This document shows positions 45,890-54,944 of a DNA stretch of 64,000 bases, one piece after another (the stretch's first letter is position 1; each line of letters starts with the position of its first letter). Both the position numbers and the translations under genes were made by a program. The notes below the pieces were generated by a model. That model did not search any database and was not told the origin of the DNA. It saw nothing but the letters and a program-made list of their open reading frames with translations. The stretch comes from Solibacillus silvestris. GTDB lineage: Bacteria > Bacillota > Bacilli > Bacillales_A > Planococcaceae. The stretch spans positions 2,206,001-2,270,000 of the forward strand of contig CP014609.1 of NCBI GenBank assembly GCA_001586195.1, in the 5' to 3' direction.

Positions 45890-48206
45890 ATTTCCTGAAA
45901 AGAGCATTCGATTTTTCTATATATATTTGATTCTCAGAGATGGAGACTTCTACCGTACCATCTAATCCAGTTGTTGCGTATGGGATATTTTTCGCTTCAA
46001 ACCGATTAACAACATCAATATGCGGATGATTGTATCTGTTATTTTCTCCTGCCATAAACACGGCAAATTTAGGGTTTGTTACTGTGACAAATTCCTCGAT
46101 GCTAGATGTTTTACTGCCATGATGCCCCCCTTTTAACAAATCGATATTTCGCAATTTCTCGTCATAAAGCTGAATCAGCTCCTTCTCGCCTTCCTGTTCC
46201 AAATCCCCTGTAAACAATGCGCGAAATGCATTATGCTTTACGAAAAGAACAAGGGAATCATTATTTCCTTCATATTCAATTTCCAGCGGCCATAAATATT
46301 CAAAAGCAGTTTGTCCGATTTGCCACTTATGACCAGCCATTTTCTCTATCAGTTTTGTATTTGTTTTCTCTAGCTCATACAAAAAATCATTCATAACCGG
46401 CTTAGCGATCGAGCCTGGTGTCACATGAACCTCCTTTACAAGGATTTCCCGCAACACCTCTTCAGCCCCCTCTACATGATCGGCATCCGCATGCGACAGC
46501 ACAAATGTGTCGATTGTTTGCATCCCTCGACCTTTCAAATAGGGAACAACAACTTGACGCCCTACTTCATATACGGTTTTGCGCTCCTTCCATTCTTCCT
46601 GTTCAAATCTTAATAAGCCCCCTGCATCGATAACGATCACCGATTTTCTGCGTGGTAACTCAATAACAATGCAGTCCCCTTGACCGACATTGACAAAAGC
46701 AATTTTCAGATCACTATGCAAAAGTGGCTGTACATGAAATATAAAGGCAGGCAGTATTAAAGCAATGAAGACCTTTTTTAACGGAGCATGCTGATCGAGC
46801 AAATAAAAAGCGAAAAAAACAGAACTATATAAAAGGATCAGCCACATAATTGAAGGTTTACCAGGGTTCCACATTTGAACAATCGGCTGCTGAATATAAA
46901 GAATGAAATTTGTCAGCGCTGTACGCAAGGGCTCATAAATATAAAACAGGAAGGAGTCAAGCGGGAATGGCAAAAAAGTCAGTACAAGAGCAAATAAATT
47001 GATTGGCAAAATAATAAAGGAAAATAGAGGGACGAAAAAAATATTGGCGATAAAAGAGGAAAGGCTGATTTCATAAAAATGGTGTAGTAACAAAGGGTAA
47101 ACGAGGATTTGACAAACAAAAGTAATATAAAAAGATTGTACCCAAAAATTAGAATAGCGTGCTAAAATACGGCCGGAATATACTAAGCTGTAAGTAGCCA
47201 AATACGATAGCTGAAAGCCGACTTGAAAAACTGCACCAGGCTCCAGTAATACAAACATAATAAAGCTAATTGACAGTGCATCATCAATCGGTATTTTCCA
47301 GCGAAAATACTGCGCAAGCATGATTAATTCCACGACGCTGACCGCACGCCAGATAGACGGTGCTCCTCCTGCTAAAACTGCATATAACGGCAATAAAATA
47401 AGCAGTAAAATTGTAGCGCTTTCTCTACGAATCCTCAAGCGAAGCCACAACTGAAAAAACAGGAATGAGACAAGTGCGACATGCAAACCCGAAATCGCGA
47501 ATAAATGGGTAATCCCAAGCTTTTGATAGGCGCGATTTAATTGGTCATCGACATTTTCCTGGAAACCAATCAATAGAGCTTGTGCCTCTGCTGCAAGCGA
47601 CGGCGGGAAAGTTTCGACAATGTGGCGCTTTAACTGAAAGCGCTGTTCAAAAATAGGCTGCATAATGGATTTTTTTTGATGGGAATATTGAAGCTGTTGA
47701 ATTTCGATGATTCCTCTTGCATTTCTGCTTTGCAAATAGCGGGCCATAGAAAAGCCATAGCGGTGTGCAGGGATTGATGGGGATACTTGCTTCCCGGTTA
47801 CAATAAAACTTGTACCAGCGAGCTGCTGTGCCTCAAAGCGCTGTTTTTCTTTTTCATTTCTCAATTCATAGGTAACATATACTTTCTCACCCGATTCATT
47901 AATCATGAATCCTCGCAGCATCACACCATTTATATTGTACTCATCGGTCCATGTCAACAATGTGGGAAGCTCAACCGGCAATGAAAGCTTATTCGCCTCA
48001 TAGGAGAAATAGCTGTAACTCCCAATCCCAACAATTAAAATAAGCAACAGATGAATATTTAACAGTCGTTTATAATGACTAAATAATAACAAAAAAGCAA
48101 GCAGGAAAAGAAGCCTTCCCGATTCAAATGCAGCAAGTGCACTAATACAAATCGACAAGGCGTAAAAAATCCAGTTATGCCTGAATAAGTTTACCAAATA
48201 AAGCAT
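45888..48206 (-). CDS. comEC: DNA uptake channel protein ComEC/Rec2
   Basis: A 772-residue polytopic membrane protein thought to form the channel that brings single-stranded DNA into competent cells. In order: N-terminal membrane helices and an OB-like domain (about 70-170), the competence domain with many helices (about 200-480, including HLFAISGLHVALVSF), and a C-terminal metallo-beta-lactamase-like domain (about 500-760) with IVIDAGG, SHADADHVEG and KGGHHGSKTS. It overlaps comEB by 32 nt. Confidence 0.95.
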   Translation of the reverse strand: MLYLVNLFRHNWIFYALSICISALAAFESGRLLFLLAFLLLFSHYKRLLNIHLLLILIVGIGSYSYFSYEANKLSLPVELPTLLTWTDEYNINGVMLRGFMINESGEKVYVTYELRNEKEKQRFEAQQLAGTSFIVTGKQVSPSIPAHRYGFSMARYLQSRNARGIIEIQQLQYSHQKKSIMQPIFEQRFQLKRHIVETFPPSLAAEAQALLIGFQENVDDQLNRAYQKLGITHLFAISGLHVALVSFLFFQLWLRLRIRRESATILLLILLPLYAVLAGGAPSIWRAVSVVELIMLAQYFRWKIPIDDALSISFIMFVLLEPGAVFQVGFQLSYLATYSLVYSGRILARYSNFWVQSFYITFVCQILVYPLLLHHFYEISLSSFIANIFFVPLFSFIILPINLFALVLTFLPFPLDSFLFYIYEPLRTALTNFILYIQQPIVQMWNPGKPSIMWLILLYSSVFFAFYLLDQHAPLKKVFIALILPAFIFHVQPLLHSDLKIAFVNVGQGDCIVIELPRRKSVIVIDAGGLLRFEQEEWKERKTVYEVGRQVVVPYLKGRGMQTIDTFVLSHADADHVEGAEEVLREILVKEVHVTPGSIAKPVMNDFLYELEKTNTKLIEKMAGHKWQIGQTAFEYLWPLEIEYEGNNDSLVLFVKHNAFRALFTGDLEQEGEKELIQLYDEKLRNIDLLKGGHHGSKTSSIEEFVTVTNPKFAVFMAGENNRYNHPHIDVVNRFEAKNIPYATTGLDGTVEVSISENQIYIEKSNALFRK

Positions 48207-48750
48207 GCATCTTCTCCTCTAATGGGAGCAATTGATCGCGGCTTGCGCCTAACTCACGTAGTTTTTCGAGCATTTCAGCGGTTAGTGCGAACTTTTCATC
48301 TTGCAGAAAGTCAATTTTTGCTTCATCAAATGGAATATGTGCAACATGGACGTTAGCTTTTTTGAACAATTCCATTGCATAATTATTATTTTTATAATCT
48401 TTTGCATAATACACATTTTTAATTCCGGCCTGAATAATTGTCTTCGTACATGGCAGGCATGGGAAATGTGTGACATAAAGATCCGCACCATTTGCTGGCG
48501 TACCATATTTTGCACATTGCAGTAATGCATTTGTTTCGGCATGCACTGTGCGGACACAATGGTTGTCCACAACATAGCAACCTTCTTCGATACAGTGTTC
48601 GTCACCTGAAATGGATCCATTATATCCGCCGGCAATGATGCGCTTCTCCCGTACAATTGTCGCACCTACTGCAAGACGGCTGCATGTGCTTCTTAATGCG
48701 AGTAAATGACTTTGCGCCATAAAAAATTGATCCCAAGTAATTCGCTCCAT
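48175..48750 (-). CDS. comEB: dCMP deaminase-like late competence protein ComEB
   Basis: A 191-residue zinc cytidine/deoxycytidylate deaminase family member. The zinc and catalytic residues are in VHAETNALLQC and FPCLPCTKTI. It would convert dCMP to dUMP. In B. subtilis it sits in the comE operon but is dispensable for transformation. The ATG at 48750 with GGGGG 7 nt upstream gives family length; the frame stays open upstream through the repeat but that part is not family sequence. Confidence 0.93.
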   Translation of the reverse strand: MERITWDQFFMAQSHLLALRSTCSRLAVGATIVREKRIIAGGYNGSISGDEHCIEEGCYVVDNHCVRTVHAETNALLQCAKYGTPANGADLYVTHFPCLPCTKTIIQAGIKNVYYAKDYKNNNYAMELFKKANVHVAHIPFDEAKIDFLQDEKFALTAEMLEKLRELGASRDQLLPLEEKMHALFGKLIQA

Positions 48751-48834
48751 ATGATAACCCCCAAATGTTTTGTCACCTATCAGTTTAAACGTAGTTCCTG
48801 TCATTCGCAATGCAGGTTTGTTTAGAAATTTCAC

Positions 48835-49027
48835 TTTATCCCGCATTAACGGGTAGTAATTTATCTGCCTCGAAAGCGTAGCGGCAGAGGCAAAACTACC
48901 CGTAACCCGATTGGTTCGGGCCAACATGATGTTGGTCACACAAGCGTTATCACAGGACGTGACGGTTTTAGCTTGTGTTCCTTCTAATCCGCGGGGAAAG
49001 AACGTCCCCACTGAGTGAAGTTTCACT
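48835..49027. repeat. Dispersed structured repeat, copy 2 (comEA/comEB gap)
   Basis: The second copy of the repeat at 29267-29464, same orientation. It begins directly after the comEA stop codon and ends 84 nt before comEB. It can form the same series of hairpins; in the CCAACAT/ATGTTGG stem an A-T pair replaces the G-T pair of copy 1, which keeps the fold. The 11-base sequence TTTCACTTTAT occurs on both sides (48829-48839 and 49021-49031). Confidence 0.88.
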
Positions 49028-49675
49028 TTATTTTACATCAATTAAGTCCTTTAACTGTTCAAATGTCTTATCACCGATTCCCGTGACATTTTTTAAGTCC
49101 TCAATGATTTGAAAATTCCCTTGTTCGGACCGATGCTGAATAATCGCAGCCGCCTTGGCTGGGCCAATTCCTGGCAGCTGAGTCAATTCCCCTTCAGATG
49201 CTTTATTTATATTAATTTTCCCGTTGGAACTTCCACTACCGGAACCGGTTGCAGGACTCGCCTGTATCATCTGTTCCATTAACTCTTCAGGTTCTTCCCC
49301 TATTTTCGGTATATAGATTACCATTTCATCGTGAAGCTTTTGAGCATGGTTAATGAGCACCGGATTGGCATCGTCCGTGTATCCTCCTGCCGCTTCAACA
49401 GCATCCACAATCCGTTGTTCTCCGGATAATGTGTACACACCCGGATATATCACCGCGCCTTTTACATCCACCACTATTGGCTTAGATTCAGTTTCGATTT
49501 CCGTTTCCGGTATTGTGGAAGGTTCATCACTTGCAGCAAGTGTGATTTGGTCAATTGTTTCGATCGTAGCACGGTTAGAGGAATCATCAAAGACTAACAA
49601 GTAAATCAAAATCGCTGCAACTACTCCGCCCAGTAGGGCAATTTGCTTTTTATACTTCTCCAGAAATGGCTGCAA
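49028..49675 (-). CDS. comEA: Competence DNA receptor ComEA
   Basis: A membrane-anchored DNA receptor of about 215 residues that binds double-stranded DNA at the cell surface. An N-terminal membrane helix (IALLGGVVAAILIYLLVF) is followed by a linker rich in Thr/Glu, a SLBB domain (VDVKGAVIYPGVYTL), a Gly/Ser linker and a C-terminal helix-hairpin-helix DNA-binding domain (TQLPGIGPAKAAAIIQHR). The start is uncertain: a TTG at 49675 is 10 nt after AAAGGG, while a GTG at 49687 touches that site. The ribosome-binding site lies at the edge of a 13-bp inverted repeat. Confidence 0.9.
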   Translation of the reverse strand: MQPFLEKYKKQIALLGGVVAAILIYLLVFDDSSNRATIETIDQITLAASDEPSTIPETEIETESKPIVVDVKGAVIYPGVYTLSGEQRIVDAVEAAGGYTDDANPVLINHAQKLHDEMVIYIPKIGEEPEELMEQMIQASPATGSGSGSSNGKININKASEGELTQLPGIGPAKAAAIIQHRSEQGNFQIIEDLKNVTGIGDKTFEQLKDLIDVK

Positions 49676-49689
49676 AATAAAAAACACCC

Positions 49690-49754
49690 TTTCATAAAGA
49701 AGGTTTTATATATGGAGCTTATCTCCACTATACAAATTCCACTTCTTTATGAAA
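49690..49754 (-). repeat. Inverted repeat upstream of comEA
   Basis: TTTCATAAAGAAG (49690-49702) and its exact reverse complement (49742-49754) enclose 39 bases that contain a second hairpin (TGGAG/CTCCA). On the transcript the 3' arm ends where the ribosome-binding AAAGGG begins. Confidence 0.7.
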
Positions 49755-49798
49755 AGGTATTTCAATCAAAACTGCCGAAACTTACTTTTTCGACTATT

Positions 49799-50536
49799 TT
49801 ATTTAACCGCCCGAATAAAAATTCGTTCGCTTTCATCAGTCGGTTGTGCTGTCGTCCAGTCTGCCGTCACTTCAACATGAGAAAAACCGATTTCTTTCAG
49901 CCATTTCACATATTGCCCATATGCAAATGTGCGCTGATAATGTTCCTCGTCAAAACGTTCATACAGTCCGCTTTCTGATAATACAAAAAACGTCATCTGA
50001 TGATACACGGAATGCGGTTCTTCACCCGGTTCAGTATGCCAAACATAAGAAATTTCCCCGTCATCAAACGTATAAGGACCATCCAGAAAAATATCGTCCA
50101 TCTTAAATAATGAATGTACATCAAAGAATAGCTGTCCGCCTTCACGAAGACTGTCAAATATCCGCTTCAATGTTTCCATTACATTGTGATGCTCTTTTAC
50201 ATAGTTGATCGAGTCAATCGGAATAATGGCAACATCCAAGTCGCTGAAGCCTTCCAGCTCGTCCATTGACATAGCAAAAAGAGGCATTGTAACTTTCTCA
50301 GCATCCATACGGGCACTGGCAATGGATAGCATTTCTTCCGATAAATCAATCCCTGATACAGCGTAACCGGCTTTATGCAACATTAATGCAAGTGTTCCTG
50401 TACCACAGCCAATATCGAGCAGATTTTTATAGTTCTGTGCAGGTGCATATGTCTGAATCCATTCCACATATTCCGTGTACGGGATATCGGTCATCAATTC
50501 ATCATAAACTTCTGCAAAACGCTCATAACTATTCAT
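49799..50536 (-). CDS. yqeM: Class I SAM-dependent methyltransferase YqeM
   Basis: A 245-residue methyltransferase with motif I LLDIGCGTGTLAL, motif II GIDLSEEML, and IIPIDSINYV as motif IV. The substrate is unknown. It overlaps rsfS by 8 nt and lies upstream of comEA, as in B. subtilis, where comER stands between. It ends 111 nt before comEA. Confidence 0.9.
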   Translation of the reverse strand: MNSYERFAEVYDELMTDIPYTEYVEWIQTYAPAQNYKNLLDIGCGTGTLALMLHKAGYAVSGIDLSEEMLSIASARMDAEKVTMPLFAMSMDELEGFSDLDVAIIPIDSINYVKEHHNVMETLKRIFDSLREGGQLFFDVHSLFKMDDIFLDGPYTFDDGEISYVWHTEPGEEPHSVYHQMTFFVLSESGLYERFDEEHYQRTFAYGQYVKWLKEIGFSHVEVTADWTTAQPTDESERIFIRAVK

Positions 50537-50882
50537 TGTCCATTTGTGGCGCGTCTAGTTGTGGTGCATCTCCCCATAGGCGCTCTAGGTTGTAATAGGC
50601 ACGCTCATCTTTATGGAAAATATGTGCAACAACATCACCCATATCGACTAAAATCCAGCGTGCTGTGTCAAAGCCTTCAAGCTTACGTACTGTGTAACCC
50701 GCTTCTTCTGCTTTTTCTTTAATTTCACGTGCAATTGCCTGTACTTGGCGCTCTGAGCTACCTTCCGCAATGATGAAATAATCAGCTAAAAGTGAAATCC
50801 CCTGCATATTCAATGCAACGATATCCTCTCCTCGCTTGTCATCGATTGCTTTGTACGTAATATTTAATAACGTTTCATTCAT
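50529..50882 (-). CDS. rsfS: Ribosomal silencing factor RsfS
   Basis: A 117-residue protein of the RsfS/Iojap family that binds ribosomal protein L14 and blocks joining of subunits in poor conditions. The core ISLLADYFIIAEGSSERQVQAIA (in part DYFIIAEGSSERQVQA) and DMGDVVAHIFHKDERAYYNLERLW (in part GDVVAHIFHKDERAYY) are diagnostic. It lies 6 nt after yqeK. Confidence 0.95.
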   Translation of the reverse strand: MNETLLNITYKAIDDKRGEDIVALNMQGISLLADYFIIAEGSSERQVQAIAREIKEKAEEAGYTVRKLEGFDTARWILVDMGDVVAHIFHKDERAYYNLERLWGDAPQLDAPQMDNE

Positions 50883-50888
50883 GTATGT

Positions 50889-51449
50889 TTATTCCTCTCT
50901 TATTAAGCTGTTGTAGCATTCAATTGAAACAGGGTAAATTGCCTGCTGTGACGAAACTAAAAAACTGAGCGTATGGGTCACACATGCCCGGAATGCATCC
51001 TCTAAACTGATGTCTGCCAATGTTCTTAGTTCCTCTACACCGAGAAATTTACGATTTGGTTCAATCATATCTGCTACATAAATAATTTTCTCAAAAGTTG
51101 TCATATTCGCACGTCCGGTAGTATGGTAACGAATTGCATTTAAAATGGCTTCATCATTAATTTGGAATTCCGTCTCGACAATCCAGGCACCGACCGGACC
51201 ATGCAATATTTCTGCATCCCAGTCAAGCAGGCGTGCATCCAACTGCTGATCGGTTACAACTTGCTTCATCCAGGCAACATCCGCATATTTAGCGATATCA
51301 TGGAAAATTGCCGCAATCTCTGCTTTTTTGGGACTCTCATCGTATTGGTTAGCTAAACGGATCGCTGTTTCCATAACACCAATCGTATGAATATACCGCT
51401 TTTCGGGCATTCGCTCTTTAATCGCTGCAAACATCGTTTGACGTTCCAT
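50889..51449 (-). CDS. yqeK: HD-domain Ap4A hydrolase YqeK
   Basis: A 186-residue HD-superfamily phosphohydrolase. The metal-site residues are His in RYIHTIGV, HD in IFHDIAKY and the later His and Asp in ILHGPVGA and YVADMIEPNR. YqeK proteins split diadenosine tetraphosphate symmetrically to ADP. The ATG at 51449 follows GAAAGGAAGG and gives the normal length. It overlaps nadD by 32 nt. Confidence 0.92.
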   Translation of the reverse strand: MERQTMFAAIKERMPEKRYIHTIGVMETAIRLANQYDESPKKAEIAAIFHDIAKYADVAWMKQVVTDQQLDARLLDWDAEILHGPVGAWIVETEFQINDEAILNAIRYHTTGRANMTTFEKIIYVADMIEPNRKFLGVEELRTLADISLEDAFRACVTHTLSFLVSSQQAIYPVSIECYNSLIREE

Positions 51450-52011
51450 ACAAACCTTCCTTTCGAATATACTGTTCAACTGCAGCAGGCAATAAAAACT
51501 GTAAAGGTGCCTCTGTTTGCTGTAATCGATTTCGAATATATGTTGAAGAAAGGTCAATTTGCGGAGCTTCCACCATACACACATCATAGGTTGATTTTGC
51601 TTCACTGCCAGGGCGCTTTACTCCAACAAATGTGACAAGTTCCATTAACTCATCGATACGGTGCCATGTATGCAAAGAATCGATCATGTCCCCACCGATA
51701 ATAAAATAAAACTGTGTTTGTGGTTCTCTTTCGCACAATGCTTTCATTGTATCGAATGTATAGGATACCCCTCCGCGATCAAGTTCATATGTTTCCACAT
51801 GAAAATATGGAATGTCCTCGATCGCCAGCTCAACCATCCGCAGACGCTGTGCATTTGTTGCCGAGCGGGACAAATCCTTATGAGGCGGTTTTGCATTCGG
51901 CATGAAGCGTACTTCCGACAAACCAAGCGCTGCATACACTTCATTGGCCATCATTAAATGTCCGATATGCGGTGGATTAAAGGTTCCGCCAAAAAGACCG
52001 ACTTTCTTCAT
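51418..52011 (-). CDS. nadD: Nicotinate-nucleotide adenylyltransferase NadD
   Basis: A 197-residue enzyme making nicotinic acid adenine dinucleotide for NAD synthesis. The nucleotidyltransferase motif GGTFNPPHIGHL, the middle MPNAKPPHK and the C-terminal ISSTxIR-type motif (LSSTYIRNRL) are present. It lies in the conserved aroE-yhbY-nadD-yqeK-rsfS order. Confidence 0.95.
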   Translation of the reverse strand: MKKVGLFGGTFNPPHIGHLMMANEVYAALGLSEVRFMPNAKPPHKDLSRSATNAQRLRMVELAIEDIPYFHVETYELDRGGVSYTFDTMKALCEREPQTQFYFIIGGDMIDSLHTWHRIDELMELVTFVGVKRPGSEAKSTYDVCMVEAPQIDLSSTYIRNRLQQTEAPLQFLLPAAVEQYIRKEGLYGTSNDVCSD

Positions 52012-52022
52012 TACACTTCACC

Positions 52023-52328
52023 TTATTTCGTAGCTACTTTAGGTAATACGATTTTTTTATTGTTGCGTGATTCTTTATATAATACAACTGTCAAACCGAT
52101 CAGTTGAACGAGCTCTGCACGAGTACCGGCAGCCAGTTCTTCCGCCACGACATTTTTGTCTTCTTCACAGTTGTCTAAAATGCGTACTTTAATAAGTTCG
52201 CGTGCTTCCAATACATCGCGTAATTGTGCAATCATTGCATCATTTACGCCACCTTTCCCAACTTGGAAAATTGGGTCTAAGTGATGTGCCTCAGCACGTA
52301 AAAAACGTTTTTGTTTACCTGTTAACAT
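52023..52328 (-). CDS. yhbY: CRM-domain RNA-binding protein YhbY (YqeI)
   Basis: A 101-residue ribosome-associated CRM-domain protein that binds 50S precursors. LTGKQKRFLRAEAHHL, PIFQVGKGGVND and VQLIGLTVVLYKESRNN match the family. It overlaps the aroE stop by 14 nt. Confidence 0.94.
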   Translation of the reverse strand: MLTGKQKRFLRAEAHHLDPIFQVGKGGVNDAMIAQLRDVLEARELIKVRILDNCEEDKNVVAEELAAGTRAELVQLIGLTVVLYKESRNNKKIVLPKVATK

Positions 52329-53157
52329 AATTTCCTCCTAATTGCGCCGTTAAACGGGCAATCATTGCATTTGTATTTGGATAATGACCTAACCAGTGTT
52401 CGTAGGCTATCGCACCTTGATGCACGAACATGCCTAACCCATTTATAATTATCGCACCTTTTTGCTCAGCCGCTTGCAAAAATGGCGTCATTAATGGATT
52501 ATACACAATATCTGCAGCAATTGCGCCTGCCGGGAACTTTTCAAGCGAAAATGGTAATGCAAAGTCGCCTGTTGTCATCCCTGCTGGTGTTGTTTGAATA
52601 AAAATTTCAAAATTAGCCAGGCTTCGTTCTGCTTCTTGCATAGAAACAGCTTTGCCGGCATGCATGTCGTCAATGATCCGCTGGGCATTTTCAACTGTTC
52701 GGTTGGCAATAGTTATATTTTTATAACCTGTAAGCTGTAGAGCAAATGCAATACCACGGGCTGCGCCACCTGCTCCGATTAGTAAAATCGGTGCGTCCCG
52801 CTTCATTGTACCGATCGCATGCTCAAGTGATTTTACAAAACCAGGACCATCAGTATTATAGCCTTTTAATTTACCTTCTGCAGTGCGCACGACCGTGTTG
52901 ACCGCACCCATTTTTTCCGCAAGTTCGTCGAGCTCATCCAGGAACGGAATGATCGTTTGTTTATGCGGAATCGTTACATTCCAGCCGCTTGTCCCTAACA
53001 GTTTGAATGATGCAACAGCTTGTTGTAGATGTTCTGGCTTCACGTGTATCGGAATATACGTTGCATCCACATTTCCCTCTTCATACCATGCATTATGCAT
53101 TTCTGGAGATTTTGACTGTGCAATCGGATCCCCAATAACCGCAAACCACTTTTTCAT
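52315..53157 (-). CDS. aroE: Shikimate dehydrogenase AroE
   Basis: A 280-residue NADPH-dependent enzyme of the shikimate pathway that reduces 3-dehydroshikimate. The substrate site is VIGDPIAQSKSPEMHN and NVTIPHKQ with the catalytic Lys; NADP-binding loop is LIGAGGAARG followed by ANRT. The ATG at 53157 is 8 nt from AGAGGG; an ATG two codons earlier is too close to the site. Confidence 0.95.
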   Translation of the reverse strand: MKKWFAVIGDPIAQSKSPEMHNAWYEEGNVDATYIPIHVKPEHLQQAVASFKLLGTSGWNVTIPHKQTIIPFLDELDELAEKMGAVNTVVRTAEGKLKGYNTDGPGFVKSLEHAIGTMKRDAPILLIGAGGAARGIAFALQLTGYKNITIANRTVENAQRIIDDMHAGKAVSMQEAERSLANFEIFIQTTPAGMTTGDFALPFSLEKFPAGAIAADIVYNPLMTPFLQAAEQKGAIIINGLGMFVHQGAIAYEHWLGHYPNTNAMIARLTAQLGGNYVNR

Positions 53158-53234
53158 CGACATTTCCCTCTTTCCTACTACCATTCATTCACTACAAAGT
53201 AACACTTGCTCCTACTGATGAAGAGACCGTTCAG

Positions 53235-54338
53235 TTAAATCAGTGACGGGCGAATGAATACTTCTACACCTTTTGGTGCGTGTGCTGCTACGACAACATT
53301 GGCATGCTGCACGGTAACCCAGCCTAGCCCTGAGATGACTACATCTGTTTTCGGTTCTTTAATCGAAAACTCGTGACGCACTAATGGCGGTAATTGATCG
53401 ATATGTTTAGATGTTGGAGGTGCCAGTAACTCACCTTTGTGCTCTTCATATAGTTGATCCGCACGTTCCAGCTTCGTACGGTGAATCGGTAAGTCATTTG
53501 CCACATGGACAGTAAATGCCGAACGCTCACCTTGAATAAAATCAAAACGGGCAAGAGCACCGATAAATAGAGTTTGTCCAGCATTTTGCTGGTACACTTT
53601 TGGTTTAATTTCTTTTTTCGGCATAATATATTTTAATTCGCTTGAATCGATATGGTGTGCCATTTGGTGATGATTAATAATACCAGGTGTATCATATAAA
53701 GATGATCCGTCATCTAGCGGAATGCCAATCATATCAAGCGTAGTTCCCGGGAAATGAGAAGTTGTAATAATTTCTCCTTCACCTGTAGCTTGCTTAATAA
53801 TCCGGTTGATAAACGTCGATTTGCCGACGTTTGTACAACCTACAACATAAACATCTTTGCCATTACGGTATTCTTCAATTGCTTCAACGACTTCCTGCAT
53901 GCCTAATCCTTTATGTGCCGAAACAAGCTTCACATCAACAGGCTTCAAACCAAGCGCTTTTGCTTCACGTTTTAACCAGTTAATTACTTTCTTTTCTTTT
54001 ACCGATTTAGGTAAAAGGTCTGCTTTATTTGCTACTAAAAGAACGGGATTATTTCCAACGAATCGGTGTAAACCTGGTAGCCAGCTGCCATTAAAATCGA
54101 ATATATCCACGATTTTTACGATTAGACCTTGCTGTTGTCCAAGGCCGTTTAAAATACGTAAAAAATCATCATCCGTTAAACTAACAGGTTGGATTTCATT
54201 ATAGTTTTTTAAACGGAAACAACGTTGACAAATAATCATTTCCTTTTCCAGCGAGGATGCAGGTGCATACCCTAATCCATTTTTATCTTCAGTTTGAATC
54301 ACTGTTCCACAGCCAATACATTGTGGCATTTCATTCAT
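53235..54338 (-). CDS. yqeH: Circularly permuted ribosome-assembly GTPase YqeH
   Basis: A 367-residue GTPase required for 30S assembly. An N-terminal zinc finger (CIGCG and CQRCF) comes first. The GTPase motifs are in permuted order: G4 NKADLLPKS and G5 SAHKGLG precede G1 GCTNVGKST and G3 DTPGI. The C-terminal domain binds rRNA. GGAGGAAA precedes the ATG. It lies between yqeG and aroE, as in Bacillus. Confidence 0.95.
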   Translation of the reverse strand: MNEMPQCIGCGTVIQTEDKNGLGYAPASSLEKEMIICQRCFRLKNYNEIQPVSLTDDDFLRILNGLGQQQGLIVKIVDIFDFNGSWLPGLHRFVGNNPVLLVANKADLLPKSVKEKKVINWLKREAKALGLKPVDVKLVSAHKGLGMQEVVEAIEEYRNGKDVYVVGCTNVGKSTFINRIIKQATGEGEIITTSHFPGTTLDMIGIPLDDGSSLYDTPGIINHHQMAHHIDSSELKYIMPKKEIKPKVYQQNAGQTLFIGALARFDFIQGERSAFTVHVANDLPIHRTKLERADQLYEEHKGELLAPPTSKHIDQLPPLVRHEFSIKEPKTDVVISGLGWVTVQHANVVVAAHAPKGVEVFIRPSLI

Positions 54339-54394
54339 TCACTATTTCCTCCTAACTACTATTGCACATTCATGCAAAAAAACTTGGGTCGTTT

Positions 54395-54910
54395 TTAGTC
54401 TTCCCAAGGATACTTTCCTTTTCGCTTTAAATCGTTATATACACGACGTTCGACGAAGCGGTTAAATTTTGTAACGAGTCCATCAGAGTCAGCAACAGGA
54501 CGAACTAAAAACGTATAAAGTTTTTGACGTTTTGCACCCATCACATCTGTTAATAGCTGATCTCCCAGCATCGCAACTTCATGGCGACGTAGACGCAGCT
54601 GAACAAGGGCCGCATAATATGCTGCACCTAATGGTTTTTTTGCACGAAAAATAAACGGTATGCCATGCGGTTCTGCAAACTGGCGCACCCGTGCTTCATG
54701 GTTGTTTGAGGCAATGATAATTTTTATGCCTGCTTCACGCATCATTTCAAACCATTGTACAAGCTCTTCCGTTGCATCAGCACGGTCCCATTCAACAAGC
54801 GTATTATCTAAATCTGTTATGATCCCTTTAATGCCTAAATCCTTTAATTTTTCCGGTGTAATTTCATATACACTGCGAATAAATTCATCTGGTAATAAAA
54901 AGTTGTACAA
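54395..54910 (-). CDS. yqeG: HAD-superfamily phosphatase YqeG
   Basis: A 171-residue HAD phosphatase of the YqeG/Gep4 group. The nucleophile loop is TDLDNTLVEWD, motif II IASNN, motif III Lys in RAKKPLG and motif IV MLGDQLLTDV. Eukaryotic Gep4 dephosphorylates phosphatidylglycerophosphate, but the bacterial substrate is not settled. The adjacent psd and pssA make a phospholipid role attractive, which is inference. The start is a TTG with AGGGG 8 nt upstream. Confidence 0.9.
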   Translation of the reverse strand: MYNFLLPDEFIRSVYEITPEKLKDLGIKGIITDLDNTLVEWDRADATEELVQWFEMMREAGIKIIIASNNHEARVRQFAEPHGIPFIFRAKKPLGAAYYAALVQLRLRRHEVAMLGDQLLTDVMGAKRQKLYTFLVRPVADSDGLVTKFNRFVERRVYNDLKRKGKYPWED

Positions 54911-54944
54911 AGCCGTAACCCCTAACTCAAAATTTATTTATTCA

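Noticed and set aside
49752-49795. ComK box upstream of comEA
   Set aside because: Two partial AT-boxes (AAAA-N5-TTTT type) occur, but one has two mismatches and the spacing could not be matched with confidence.
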